Source of the DNA: Heracleum sosnowskyi
Lineage: Eukaryota > Streptophyta > Magnoliopsida > Apiales > Apiaceae
NCBI GenBank assembly: GCA_030848705.1
Contig: CM061235.1
Location: forward strand, 138,453,228 to 138,517,227
DNA: 64,000 nt
Direction: 5' to 3'
Both the position numbers and the translations under genes were made by a program. Positions 10,201 through 20,923 of this stretch are shown here, one piece after another. Position 1 is the stretch's first letter. Each line of letters begins with the position of its first letter. The notes under the pieces were generated by a model, which searched no databases, was not told where the DNA came from, and saw only the letters and a program-made list of their open reading frames with translations.

Positions 10201-12430
10201 GGTTGGACAAATCTGCCCCAAATTTTTCTAACTCGATGTTCATAATCTGACGACTGCTTCCTTCGTCTTCATTCCTCTTTCTTTTCCCCCCTTCAGTCAT
10301 CTCGACATCTTTGTCTTTCTCAATATCCTCTAACATGATGATTCGAGCAGCCTTCTGATCCCCTCTCATTTCCCCCACCCCATTTTTTGTTGGAAATTTC
10401 AATTTCAGATGGGGGATAGAAGCTACTGCCTGGAAAGCACTAAGTATCGGCCTTCCTAGGATTCCATTGTACGGACTGTCCACTTTCACCACATAGAACT
10501 TAGCCTCTTTTTCCAAAGTATACGGAGCTTTGCCCAGCACGATGGGTAGGGTGATCGTCCCTTCGATCGGTACGGGCTGATTCCCGAAGTCGTACAGGGG
10601 TGCCTCATGACATGGCTCCAACTGCTCGCCCCCTAAGTTCATCTTGCAATATGTTCTGTGATATAGGATATTGACCGAACTGCCACCATCAACTAGAACT
10701 CTCCAGATTTTGTTTTCCCCTATAATGGGATTTATGATGAGTGGATCTTCGTGCGGCCATATCACGTCTTCAAAATCATCCTCTGTGAAGGTGATAGGCA
10801 GGGGTTGTCTGGCCGGATTGGTCTGATACAAGTTGTAGACCTGTCTGGCATATTTCTTTCGGGCGGTCTTAGTGCACCGCTCCAGCACCGTGCCCCCTGA
10901 AATAGTTCGAACTTCACCTCTGTATTTTTCTTCCCTTTCAGGCCCCTTCTCTCTTCTGGGCTCCTTGGGTTCCAGCTTATCCCTCAGGTCGCCCTTGTAC
11001 TGTTCTAAATCTCCCTTCTTCACCATTTTTCCAATTAGCTTCTTCAAATGGTAGCATTCATCTGTATTATGCCCCTTATCCTTATGGTACTCGCAATACT
11101 TGTCCCCATTTTTCTTGTAATCTGGGGTTTTCATTCTGGCTGGCCGAACGAATCCCGGCTTCCCCTTTATCTCGTGGAGAATCTTTGAGATAGGTGCATT
11201 CAAAGGGGTGAACACCGTACTATCTCTATCTCTTCTTCTGTCTGCTCCTCGGTCGGGTCTATTATCCGTCAGTCTACTTTTGATGTCTCCCCGACCCCTT
11301 CGGTCGTCTCTTCCAGAACCTTCATTTCTACGACTTTCCTTATACCCTCCAATAGATTCAAGTTTCCTTCGGATGGCTTCTCCTCTCACATATATATCAT
11401 TCAAAGATTTAGGAGGAATATCATAAAGAGAAGAGCGGAGTTTTTTACCTTTCACAGGGTCTAATCCGGCGGCTAAGAACCCTGCAGCCTTTACTTTGTC
11501 CAAGTTGGTGACCATCCCTGCTTCTTCCTTAAACCGGGCTAGGTAATCCCCTAACTCTTCGTTCGATCTCTGACGGCAATGAATCAATGCTTCAGTATCC
11601 TTTTCTCTCCGGCACAAGTGGGAGTAGTGCCTTAGGAACCTCCTTTTTAATTGATCGTATGAATGTATCGATCGGGGTTTTTGCGAACGATACCACATCG
11701 TTGCTGGTCCCTTCAAATATGTCTTGAACATCTTGCACAACATGATATCACAGTGTCCCATACCCGTCATTAGAGACTCATATTTTTTACAGTGGTCTTC
11801 CGGGTCTCCTTTCCCACTGAACTCGTTCATTTTTGGGAACTGTCCCCCCGAAGGAGGTCGATACTGTTCAATCTCTTCAGAGACAATAGGTTCATGGCTC
11901 ACCTTCCGTTCTCCGAACATGGCCTTTTCCATCCTCTTTATACGATCCCGAACGTGCGAGTCGTCCTCTTCATCAGAATCGGTCAGAGTGGTTCTGGAAC
12001 GTGTCTTTCGCGGATGCGATTCGGAGTCCGAAGACTCGTCTTCATCGTCATACGGCCTTTTATCCCTTCGGTGTTCGGACGACACCTGTGTCACCTCATC
12101 GGCCTCGATCGACTCTCTTAATGCCCTTTCTTCCAATTCATATTCTTCCCTACGGAGTTTGATGGCTTTGAGTCTGAGCATGTCCGCTTCTTTCTTTTTA
12201 GCCCGTATCTGGGCTTCCTTATCGGCATGTTCGGTTACTTTCTGTTTTCCCTTCTTAGTGGCCTGCTCTTCTCTCCATTTGAGAAGCAATTCTCTCTGTT
12301 CTTCGGGGGTCGGTAAAGGACCATCGTCCCCCTCAGAGTCAAAATTCAATTGCCGATTTATCGGCGGCGTGATGGTCGAACCCCCAGGGTGTGGAGTTCC
12401 ATCGGTGGTCATAATCTCAGTAAACCACAA
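7214..12430 (-). CDS. Gag-pol polyprotein of the Tat-lineage gypsy element
   Basis: A 1738-residue open frame. Order: charged N-terminus; retrotransposon gag domain (about 190-330); a Cys/His cluster CEYHKDKGHNTDEC near 445; protease with VDGGSSVNILY near 581; reverse transcriptase with YVDDMIVKS near 971; RNase H (about 1090-1210); a second archaeal-type RNase H with FVDGS near 1258, NNEAEYEAL and FSDSM; integrase zinc region, then catalytic D (AVDIVG), D (SDNGTQF near 1605) and E (GNRAIEAAN near 1635). The TGA at 7214-7216 cuts the frame; downstream the same frame continues with integrase C-terminal sequence (VGDLVLRE, NWEGPY) to a TAA at 6965. The stop is therefore premature by about 82 codons, a likely CGA-to-TGA change. 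The start may be codon 1 or the second Met (residue 7). Confidence 0.9.
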   Translation of the reverse strand: MWFTEIMTTDGTPHPGGSTITPPINRQLNFDSEGDDGPLPTPEEQRELLLKWREEQATKKGKQKVTEHADKEAQIRAKKKEADMLRLKAIKLRREEYELEERALRESIEADEVTQVSSEHRRDKRPYDDEDESSDSESHPRKTRSRTTLTDSDEEDDSHVRDRIKRMEKAMFGERKVSHEPIVSEEIEQYRPPSGGQFPKMNEFSGKGDPEDHCKKYESLMTGMGHCDIMLCKMFKTYLKGPATMWYRSQKPRSIHSYDQLKRRFLRHYSHLCRREKDTEALIHCRQRSNEELGDYLARFKEEAGMVTNLDKVKAAGFLAAGLDPVKGKKLRSSLYDIPPKSLNDIYVRGEAIRRKLESIGGYKESRRNEGSGRDDRRGRGDIKSRLTDNRPDRGADRRRDRDSTVFTPLNAPISKILHEIKGKPGFVRPARMKTPDYKKNGDKYCEYHKDKGHNTDECYHLKKLIGKMVKKGDLEQYKGDLRDKLEPKEPRREKGPEREEKYRGEVRTISGGTVLERCTKTARKKYARQVYNLYQTNPARQPLPITFTEDDFEDVIWPHEDPLIINPIIGENKIWRVLVDGGSSVNILYHRTYCKMNLGGEQLEPCHEAPLYDFGNQPVPIEGTITLPIVLGKAPYTLEKEAKFYVVKVDSPYNGILGRPILSAFQAVASIPHLKLKFPTKNGVGEMRGDQKAARIIMLEDIEKDKDVEMTEGGKRKRNEDEGSSRQIMNIELEKFGADLSNPIAEPATETEEVELYVGQSGKMIQIGKNMEPELKKKVIEVIRQYHDVFAWGPEDMPGLDPSVAKHCLSVNPDAKPVKQKKRNFAMERQQVIQAEVEKLLEAKFIEEIEYPDWLANVVVVKKSNNKWRMCVDYTDLNKACPKDHYPLPNIDQLIDATSGHQVLSFLDAFSGYHQIAMNAEDIPKTAFITPKGTYAYIKMPFGLKNAGAAFQKMINKVFKQQIGRNMECYVDDMIVKSMFKDHAEDLKECFETLRRNNMKINPSKCTFGVVSGKFLGYMVSARGIEANPEKIKAVIDMEAPKTIRDIQKLTGRLAALRRFISRSAEKALPFFEVLRGSKNFEWGSDCQKAFEEVKEYLVKAPHLMRPDPKETLQLYLAVNDRTVGAVLVKEHEKNQHPVFYVSRMLKDAETRYPNTEKFAFGLVVASRKLRHYFQGRTVQVVTDQPLKKILQRPEASGRVVTWSVELGEYDLEFVPRTAIKAQALDDFLVECSFSGPKDLTPEEQVIQSPGKWKLFVDGSVTKMKYRAGMILISPDGFEICQAIRFTFPLTNNEAEYEALLAGLSLARSLEVKHVRVFSDSMLAVKQFSGEYGQKDPRTKAYTAKVRETSLHFESFELSQVARENNSRADALSRLASAETQNLMGSIYLTEVKIPSIDKKQCLEIHQGINWMTPIRAFLEKGVVPLDKKEAQKVKYRSASYTLVGGQLFRRSATQPLLKCLDPEDQRLVLETVHEGICGEHLAGRSLAFKILRQGFFWPTVREDAKLYSKKCRQCQLFSTVPKQPPEEMSSILNPIPFAMWAVDIVGILPTSTKQAKYCIVAVDYMTKWVEARPLSAITEEAAKKFMLEQIILRFGIPMICVSDNGTQFIGSKFRKFLAKFGIQQKFSSVGHPQGNRAIEAANKIIFDGIKKRLGDVKGMWAEELPYVLWAYRTTPRSSTGETPFRLAFGTDALMPTEVGMESYRTQVFNVESNEFSLRANVDMVVEEREAAHQRNV

Positions 12431-12450
12431 CGCACAATCGATCTATACGT

Positions 12451-12470
12451 TTCCCACAGACGGCGCCAAA
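12451..12470 (-). other. Primer binding site of the gypsy element
   Basis: Directly inside the 5' LTR the minus strand reads TTTGGCGCCGTCTGTGGGAA. TGGCGCC followed by a G/T-rich tail is the usual form in plant Tat/Athila elements, where it pairs with the 3' end of a host tRNA (often tRNA-Asp). The tRNA partner was not verified here. Confidence 0.7.
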
Positions 12471-12826
12471 TGTTGGAACCAGTTTTCGTCACCTACGTCC
12501 GGTCGGATCTGCAAAGAAGAAGAATGCGAGGGTTGGGCCCCCCGATTCACCTTCGGTGTGAGAATCAGTAACTGGTAGCCTAGGTAGGTAAATTGGACGT
12601 ACAGAAAATATGTGTGTATTGTGAATTGTGTATGAATGAAGATCAAACCTGATTCCCTTCTTTTACCAGTTAGTTCCGATCTTCACGTTTCGGTCATGGA
12701 CCACGTGTCCCTTGTCTCTTGACCTAGTCGTTCAACCGTTGGTTAAACGGGCCGGACTCTTCAGTCGGCCCAATAACATTCGTATATTCGATCGGCCCAA
12801 GACTCATTGGATGTGGGCCTCTAACA
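12471..12826 (-). repeat. 5' LTR of the gypsy element
   Basis: 356-bp repeat matching 3260-3615, bounded by TGTTGG and CTAACA. As the 5' LTR it should contain the element promoter for leftward transcription. Confidence 0.95.
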
Positions 12827-13018
12827 GTGGTAAAACCTATAAAAGGGTGGTGGCTAGTTGCTATAAAGTATAAACCTCTGGAGCAGCTTGCACTGAAACA
12901 GGATGGATGTGTTGAGACTAGTTCTGTTGATGCCTTCACAGTGTCTAGTCAGTTAAAATTGCCAACTACTCTGGTAGCACATTCAAAATTATATCCAACT
13001 TTATATGAAATTCAGGTA
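12827..13018 (+). other. Exon-like fragment split by the gypsy element
   Basis: An open stretch (KPIKGWWLVAIKYKPLE.., SSQLKLPTTLVAHSKLYP) ends at TTCAG|GTATGA, which looks like an exon end with a donor. Joining the sequence across the target duplication keeps this frame open for about 12 codons to the left (VRVNADMKVV), so the retrotransposon landed within an exon-like reading frame. I do not recognise the protein. A TGA and a frame change further left suggest it was already decayed or is an exon of unknown borders. Confidence 0.35.
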
Positions 13019-15121
13019 TGAACTGATTTAGAATTAGTTTCCAGCAATGAGGTTGCATGAGCTATATGTAATTATTTGATTTTTATTAATTGTTCTTACT
13101 GAAAGCCTAATTTATTGGGAAATTTAATGCATTGTTATTTATGGAGATATAGTTTCCCTTAGGAAGCACAGACTTGGAAGGAATAGCTGTGAGTGTTTGG
13201 TTACTATGTTACTAGGACTTTTCATTTTTCCTCGCGCCGTCGGACACTCGACACTCGGACATGAACACTTGGAAAATATTGGAGAACACAACACATGGAC
13301 ATGGACATGTCAGACACTTGTAGCTGAGTCCGAGTAACATAGTTTGGTTATAATGCTTATTAATCTTTCTCTGCAATCCTCTATCTTATATTCGGATTAC
13401 GAAACTATGACCAAATTTTAAACCCTAATCCGTATCTGCTTAGTTCTCTTGATACTCCAATTTCTGTAGCTTGTAGAGAAGACCCTCAATATTTTAGCTT
13501 ATACAATGCTAGTCCTGGCAACTGATTATACATACCTTTTATCTATACAATTACAAAACCTAAAGTCTTAAACTAACTAGAAGATCTTTCTAGCTAAACG
13601 GAAGTTAGTGGAATGCAACAACTAAACATAGAAAAATAATACCACAGGGATTACAGATCCTATATTATCCATACCAGTTCATCTGGATCATAGAATTCTA
13701 TTGGCTACTCTTGTACATACTGAAAAACTATACATTCACTTTTTCTGCTACGAAACTCGAAGTTCATTATAGTTTTAAGGCAAATCCCATGTCCAACATT
13801 CTAAGAACTGTAATATACTGTATTATGTCGACCCTCCACAAGTAGGTGCTTTATAGTTCCAGATTAAGACTTCTTCACAAGAAATAAATCATATCCACAA
13901 GCCCTTGTTGTGGAAGCCTCAACATTCTGCTACATATAATGCCTCTTTTCCTAGTTTTTCATGCTTAAGCAAGTGTTCTCATGCCATCCAGAGAAGCAAG
14001 AAGAAACCCTGGTTTTACAAAGGTTTCGAATATATATATGACAAACTTGGGTTCATAAAATGTGTTTGCGAGAATAGTGTTGAAAATATGTTTTTGCTTT
14101 GTAAGATAGTGTGATCTGTCTTTTATCCTTTGTAGAGACCTGTGCATTGTTATCCCCTCAACGGATCTTCTTCTAGGAGCATTACTAAGGCATGCGTTAT
14201 CCAAAGCAAGAATATGATTATATTCAACCTTTACTGACTAAAAGCAATTAAAAGGAACCTTAGACTTGTCAGGGGACATTCAAATAAAACATTGTTATAC
14301 AAAATATATATTTTTTGGTTTCTAGTGAGTGGGATGTAAATAGATATTCCCAATGGCTAAGCAAGAATGATTGGTTTGTTATCATAGTAACTTAATCCCT
14401 AATTTGTTGTTTGTAAGAAGATAAGAAAGGATAATTAAATAATTTATTTCAAAGATTTTCTTTGAAGTTTGTAGTTGATAAAGAATGCTAGGCTGAGGTC
14501 ACAGATGACTAGAATTTGTTATTCCAGTAGTATACGCTATACACTTGCTAGGAAAGTTCATAGTTCAATTCATTGGCAGAAAGGGATGGGCTTTGGACAT
14601 AACCACCAAAACAAAGCCTTGAATTGGGCTTGTTCAATCCATCATTATCAATCAATTATGTGCATGTTTAAGACCTTTCAAAAAAATTGCCGCTGAATGT
14701 GGTCACAGGATATGCTTAGAATATCCAAATGCAGGATCTGATGTTACAAGTGTTTCCTCCATTTCGAAATTATAAAGACAGTCTTCAGAAATTTTTCTTG
14801 CGCTAGGTAGACTTCTACATTGTTTCCGCTGATTAAGTAAACTTTCCAAGTAGCTTCCTCTAAAACTTTGCGTGTTAGGAGGATAGCTTAATATTTTTGT
14901 GTGGATGCCATGCGTCTTGTCCCAAATTAAGTTCCTGGTAGAAGTTTTATTGTTTTATTATGATGCATTTATATAACAGGACAGGAGGATTGTTGTCAAA
15001 ACAATAATATAATAAAAGATTGCCGTCAAAACAATAATAAAGTAGAATCCATGTTGCGTCAGAGAGTCCAATTTATATGGAAAAGTTATAAAGTTATACA
15101 TAGTTTCTGAGTAGAGATGCG
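13019..15121. other. Intergenic region upstream of the first receptor kinase
   Basis: No supported gene; short frames around 13905-14204 have no recognisable domains. A patch near 13230-13320 is rich in CGGACAC/CGGACATG repeats. At 14542-14660 the sequence resembles 27549-27650, the upstream region of the second kinase, and about 60 bp before the ATG both share a block (CAATTTATATGGAAAAG here). At 14988-15046 a direct repeat of about 30 bp (TGTCAAAACAATAATA and TCAAAACAATAATAAAG) lies in the likely promoter. Confidence 0.5.
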
Positions 15122-18112
15122 ATGAAGATGATATCAACTTCCCTTTTTGCAATCATTCTTGTTATTTCTTCTGTACTTTCACTCTCTACTGCGATTTCCA
15201 CCATAACTTTAAATCAGTCTATCAAGGATGGAGACACTATTGTATCTTCTGACGGAACTTTTGAGCTGGGATTCTTTAGCCCGGGGAATTCTAAAAACCG
15301 ATATTTGGGAATGTGGTTTGGTATCTCTTCGTCAACTGTGGTATGGGTTGCTAATAGAGAGATCCCTATCAACAGTACCTCGGGTGTATTAAAGCTCACA
15401 ACTTCAGGAATTCTCAATCTTTTCAGAGACACGAGTGATCTTACTCCAATATGGTCTTCCAATGCATCGTCGTCTGTTCAAAATCCAGTAGCAGAGCTTC
15501 GGAATAATGGAAATTTTGTTATTAGAGAGGAAAATGATGATAACCCTGATAAGTTCTTGTGGCAGAGTTTTGATCATCCAACTGATACACTATTATCCGG
15601 AATGAAACTTGGAAAGAATTTTGTGACAGGTCAAGAATGGTATCTGTCTTGTTGGAAGAATAGTGATGATCCAGCTCAAGGAGAATATACGTATAGCATG
15701 GATCTTACTGGATATCCACACAACGCAATATGGAAAGGTCAAAATTTGACATTTCAAACTGGAGCTTGGAATGGTGATCGATTTAGTGGCAGGCCGAAGT
15801 ATAGTGGTAACACAATGTACACCCACAAAGTGGTTATTAGCAAAGAGGAAGCGTACTATATGTTTGAGGTGATCGATGGCTCAGTATTGAGGTTGATGAT
15901 AAATCAGAGTGGCAAAGGGCAGCGTTGGAAATGGCTTCAGCAAGCACAACTATGGAACAACTTGTATGAGGTACCAAAAGATCGGTGCGATAATTATAAC
16001 ATTTGTGGGGATTCTGGTGACTGCAATATTAATAATACACCTGTTTGCGGATGCTTGGAGAAGTTTGTTCCGAAAGACGTAGATGCTTGGAACAAGTCAG
16101 ATTGGGGTCATGGATGTACAAGGGAAAAACCACTTGATTGTAAAAAAGGAGATGGATTTCGCAACTATTCTCATATAAAGGTACCGGATACAATTTCCAC
16201 CTGGATCGATGAGAGAATAAATCTGAAGGAATGTAAAAAAATATGCTTGAAAAACTGCTCTTGTATGGCTTATGCTAGTTTGAATATTTCAATTCGTGAG
16301 ACTGGATGTTTACAGTGGTTTGGGGACCTGAATGACATGAGAGAAGTACCTGAGGGAGGTCGAGATTTATTTATAAGGGTGGCCTTCTCTGATTCAGGTC
16401 ACTATTTATTGAATTTTGAGAGTTATTAATTTATTTGTAGGATTCTTTCAGTTTTAGTTTATTACAAAATAATTTCTCTGTGCTTCTTATGGTTACTTGG
16501 CCTTATTTTTTGTTTAGATAGGGCAAAGCTTGGAGCTAGTAAACTCAAATTTAGCTTATCAGTATCAGCGGGAGTATGTTTACTGGTTTTAACTTTGGCA
16601 TTTTGTATATGGAAAAGAAAGAAGAATTTTATGCTCAAGAGATCAAAAGGTAAACGCATCCATATATTTTGTGTTAAGTTGTCCAAATTTTAAGGCATCT
16701 TCTAATATATAAAGTCTGTTATTAGGAAGTCTTAAAAGCAGTTCAAAAGAACACAGCAATAGGAGCCAAAAAGAAGATCTGGATCTTCCATACTTTTGCT
16801 TATCCACGCTAGTTGAAGCCACTAACAATTTTTCAAACAGTAATAAGATTGGACAAGGTGGATTCGGGCCAGTTTTTAAGGTAATCGTGTTGATATTGCA
16901 GGATAGCTGTATTCTATATCAAGTGTTACTTCTACATGCATTCTTCAGGTTCAAGTATTATGTTTAAAGACATCATGTATTGTAATTTTGAAGGGACTAT
17001 TGGAAGACGGACAAGAAGTAGCCATCAAGTGCCTCTCAGAAACTTCTAAACAAGGAACTAAGGAGTTCATGAACGAAGTAAAATTTATTGCGAAACTTCA
17101 ACATCGAAATCTTGTTAGGCTTCTTGGATATTGCACCGATGGGGAAAACAAGATGTTGATTTACGAATACATGCCTAACAAAAGCTTGGATTGGCATATA
17201 TTTGGTATGGCTCTACCAAAATTTAGCTGCACTATCTGCACATCATGTTTGTAATCCTCTAACATATCATCACTGGACAGATGAATTTCGCAACAAGTTA
17301 CTGGACTGGCCTAAACGCTTTCACATTATTGATGGAATTGCTCGGGGTCTTATTTATCTTCATCAAGATTCGCGGCTGAGAATTATCCATAGAGATCTCA
17401 AAGCGAGCAACATTTTGCTTGATATTAACATGAATGCAAAAATCTCTGACTTTGGCACCGCAAGAAGTTTCATGGAAGATGAGACCACAGCAAACACAAA
17501 CCAAATCGTTGGGACATTGTAAGAAATATTATTTACAAGCGCAAACACACGCACTCACGAAAATCTTTTGTGGTTCAAAGTTTGTAAAGCATGGTTAACA
17601 CTTTGCTGCAGCGGCTACATGCCCCCTGAGTATGCGTTGGATGGACTATTTTCTGTAAAATCAGATGTATTTAGCTTTGGAGTTCTAGCACTGGAAATTG
17701 TGTGTGGAAGTAGAAACAGAGGATATATTCATGGAGACCACCTCCAATATCTGCCCGGACATGTAAGAAGGTGTCATACTTATAAAACTATTGATACATT
17801 CTACTTGCATAAGCATAAATATGAATAAATGTTGTTCAGGCATGGAGACTACATGAAGAAGGCAGGTCACTGGAACTGGTGCATCAAAACATAAGGCATA
17901 AGTCTTGCTATGCGCTTGAAATGATACGCACAATCCATATCGCTCTCTTATGTGTGCAAAAATGTCGAGAAGAAAGGCCAGACATGTCGACTGTGGTTCT
18001 AATGCTTGGTAGCAAGGGAGAGTTGCCTATGCCTTCGCAACCAGGCTTCTTTACTGAAAGAAATATTTTCGGAAATGATGCTAGTGACTTCACTACGATA
18101 CATGGTCGATAG
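15122..18112 (+). CDS. G-type lectin S-receptor-like serine/threonine kinase, copy 1
   Basis: Predicted 811-residue plasma-membrane receptor kinase. Exons: 15122-16397, 16518-16649, 16726-16880, 16994-17204, 17281-17518, 17612-17762, 17840-18112, all with GT..AG introns and consistent phase. Exon 1 encodes a signal peptide, the B-lectin domain (GFFSPGNSKNRYLGMWF, VVWVANRE), the S-locus glycoprotein domain with FLWQSFDHPTDTLL and a Cys-rich EGF-like part, and the PAN/APPLE domain (NCSCMAYA). Exon 2 encodes the membrane segment (VCLLVLTLAFCIW). The kinase has GQGGFGPVFK, the ATP-binding Lys in VAIKCLS (about 533), HRDLKASN, DFGTA and PPEYA, so it looks catalytically intact. Ligand unknown; the family acts in immunity, self-incompatibility and development. 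Confidence 0.93.
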
Positions 18113-19405
18113 AATCCAAAATTACAAGGAAGCCACTGATGCTGCTGACTAAGGAAATGTTACAAGAAAATCTGTATGCATAAACTATTTGCGAATTACA
18201 TACTTTTTTGGGAATGCTGGTTCTGTATATAAGAAGTAAAGAAGATGGAGACGACATTTTACAAAAAAATAATGTTGGAGGTACCGAATTGAGTACTGAA
18301 ATTTGGTACCGAATGTCATGTGTTATATTTTGATTGGCTAATAATAATGGACCTCTGCATTCACATCAATTCCACCAATAAAATCATTCTAAATTATCAC
18401 ATCATCAATGCCACATCATTCGGTACTAGATTTTGATACCCAATTCGGTACCTCTAGCATTACTATTTACAAAATTCCAACATTTATATTTTTTGAACTT
18501 TCAATTCTTGTGAACTTGTAAAGTTCGAACAGGATGATAGGGGTGTAACTTATAACTTGTTTTCGCTTTTTGACGAATTTAATTATTTTATAGTCCATAC
18601 AACAAAAATTTCAACTAAAAGAATTCAGTGTCTTAAAAAATGGAAATGAAAACAAGTATTCAGCGAGTCAAATCTAACGGCAAAAATTAAGTGAGAAGTC
18701 AATCACAATCTGAGCCGCCAAGACCCCGCCAAGGATTAAATTATTTCTATACTTAATTACTGATAAGGAAAAATATGCATTTAAAATTACATGGAATACC
18801 AATTTATATTATAACAGACTTAGAATTTTAAATATTAAAATTTATATTAGAATTTATATTAATATTATAAATTTATTTAATATGATATACAAATATGCGA
18901 CCTCGTAATTTATGCAATCCATATATAATTTTTTGATGAACTTATCAATCAGAATCAACAAAAAAAAATATACACAACCAAATAAATATGTAAATAGAAA
19001 GTAAAAGAAAAGTGGGAAAATAATAAAGACCACAGGAGTTGCAATTTTTATTATAAGGCTAATATGTTTAGAGTGAAAGGCTATAAAAAGGGATTAGAAA
19101 GTAGTTTCATAAAATTGAATTTTCTCATAACAAGTGAAGACGTGTCATCGGAATATTCGAGCAAGACATTAAATTTAAACACGTTGACTTAAAACTTTAT
19201 TTAATTTATGATTTCACGTTTGGGATGAGTGGTTGCAATTTGACTGGGATTTTGAAATGTCTCCAAAGTAGTGTTGACTGTTGACATTATTTTATCCCAC
19301 AAATAATTTCTAACAACTAAATACTTATGATAGGTACAGCGCAATTTAATAGCTTAAATGATAAAATTTTACCTTTTATAATTTATTTTTTATTTGAATT
19401 CGAAA
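18113..19405. other. 3' region of kinase copy 1 and AT-rich spacer
   Basis: Starts with the likely 3' UTR of the kinase, then holds a 199-bp MITE (18267-18465). The remainder to 19405 is AT-rich and shows no gene. Confidence 0.6.
18267..18465. mobile_element. MITE with inverted repeats and 9-bp target duplication
   Basis: Inverted ends containing GAGGTACCGAATT on both sides and a further inner match ending GGTACCGAATG / CATTCGGTAC. The 199-bp unit is bordered by TTTACAAAA at 18258-18266 and 18466-18474, a 9-bp direct repeat as left by Mutator-like elements. Non-coding. The duplication is A/T-rich, so chance cannot be fully excluded. Confidence 0.65.
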
Positions 19406-20258
19406 CTAGTTGATAAAGCCGTGTTTTGCGGCGGCGTTATAATTTTTTAGAAAAACTTTATCTATAAAATTACAATAATTATTCCTTTCTCCTTAATAAA
19501 TCGTCCTCCCGTTAAATACATTTTCCTTGTTAAGATCGAAATCGTAAATTTTATATATTGAATACTTGTCTCGTATATTAATTTTCTTATTTACATACTC
19601 CTTTCTAATGAACCGCTCTCTCGTTGAAAAAACACTTATATAAATTTGCACTCCTATTTTAATTTCAATAAAAAATTTAATTATACATGTCTTACAATTC
19701 ACAAACATCTATTCTACTTCTAATAGAACTTTTTTTTTAATATGTATTTCTTATAAATTCGAATTATTCTACTCTATAAATTCGAAAACTTATTATACTT
19801 CCGGTAGAACTTTTAATTATATGTCTAACGTATAAAATCTCTATAAAATCGAACTCTTCTCTTCTATACATTCGAACACTTATTCTACGTCCAATAGAAC
19901 ATTTGATTGCAAGTATCTCTTATATATTCATTCGAACTCTTCTTCTCTTTTATATTCGAACACATATTCTACTTTAAATTGAACTTTTAATTCTATGTCT
20001 TACATATAAATTCAAATTATTCTCCTTTATAAATTCGAACAACTATTCTACTTCAAATCAAACTTTTTATTTATATGTTTTTCCTATTAATTCGAACTCT
20101 TCTTCTCAATAAATTCGAACACTTATTCTACTTCTAATACGTTGAAGGATATTTTTCATTTATTATTATTTAAAATTCTAAAATTCTAAAAAATTAGAAA
20201 AATAGATTGATACAATTTTAGAGGCGCCACCTCACCTCACGTGTATCCTCTTTTATAT
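19406..20258 (-). mobile_element. Non-autonomous Helitron, copy A
   Basis: Read on minus it ends with a G/C-rich hairpin region (CGCCGCCGCAAAACACGG) followed by CAACTAG and a T, the CTAG|T end of Helitrons, at 19406. The start, near 20258, carries GAGGATACACGTGAGGTGAGG and GGCGCC. Internally it has repeated AT-rich modules (CTTATTCTACTTC, TTCGAACTCTTC). No coding sequence. The 5' border is approximate. Confidence 0.6.
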
Positions 20259-20265
20259 ATATATA

Positions 20266-20918
20266 TTAGTTGAAAAAACCGCGCTTCGCGGCGGCGTAAT
20301 AATTTTTTTTAAAAAATTCTATCAATTAAATTATGAAAATTACTCGGTCCTCGCTAATAAGCCGTCTTGTCGTGAAACAAGTTTTCCTTTTTAATATCAA
20401 AATCTCAAATTTAATATATTGAATATATACTTATCTTATATATTAATTTTTATGTTACCATACTCCTTTCTAATGAGCCACTTTTTCGTTGAAAAAAACA
20501 TCTATATAACTTCACATATTCTGCTTCAAATAAAAATTTTAGTTATGTATCACAAACGTTTATTCTACTTCCAATACAACTTTTAATTGCAAGTACTTCT
20601 TTTATATCCGAACTCTTCTCCTCTATAAATTGAAACACCTATTCTACTTCAAATAAACTTTGCAAGTACTTTTATATTTGAACTCTTCCCCTCTACAAAT
20701 TTAAACATATATTCTACTTCAAATAGAACTTTTAATTATATGTCTTCGCTATAAATTCGAACTCTTCTCCTCAATAAATTTGAACACATATTCTACTTCT
20801 AATATGTTAAAGGATATTTTTCATTTATTATTATTTAAAATTCAAAAATTCTAGAAAATTAAAAAAAAATAGATTGAAACAATTTTAGAGGCGCCACCTA
20901 ACCTCCCGCGTATCCTTC
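20266..20918 (-). mobile_element. Non-autonomous Helitron, copy B, adjacent to copy A
   Basis: Clearly homologous to copy A along its length, including GAGGCGCCACCT near its start on plus and a near-palindromic CCGCGCTTCGCGGCGG hairpin close to its minus-strand 3' end, which reads CAACTAA|T at 20266. It lies head-to-tail with copy A. Its 5' border near 20918 is approximate. Confidence 0.6.
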
Positions 20919-20923
20919 TTATT

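Larger units (their letters stand above)
3260..12826 (-). mobile_element. Ty3/gypsy LTR retrotransposon, Tat lineage, with antisense extra gene
   Basis: A structurally complete element of 9567 bp. Both LTRs are 356 bp, start TGTTGGAACC and end CTAACA. Direct repeats GTGGT at 3255-3259 and 12827-12831 are a perfect 5-bp target-site duplication. A primer binding site lies next to the right LTR and gag-pol runs leftward. Two RNase H domains in tandem (a standard one and an archaeal-type one) place it in the Tat clade, whose plant members often carry an additional ORF between pol and the 3' LTR; here that ORF is antisense (4535-6254). LTRs differ at six of 356 positions, all C/T transitions, so insertion is recent in evolutionary terms. 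No clear polypurine tract is visible beside 3615. Confidence 0.95.

Noticed and set aside
9099..10250. Several plus-strand open frames inside the gypsy pol region
   Set aside because: They are shadows of the minus-strand polyprotein, with no domain of their own.
13905..14204. Short overlapping frames upstream of kinase copy 1
   Set aside because: No recognisable domain, no splice or promoter context, and both strands are open by chance.
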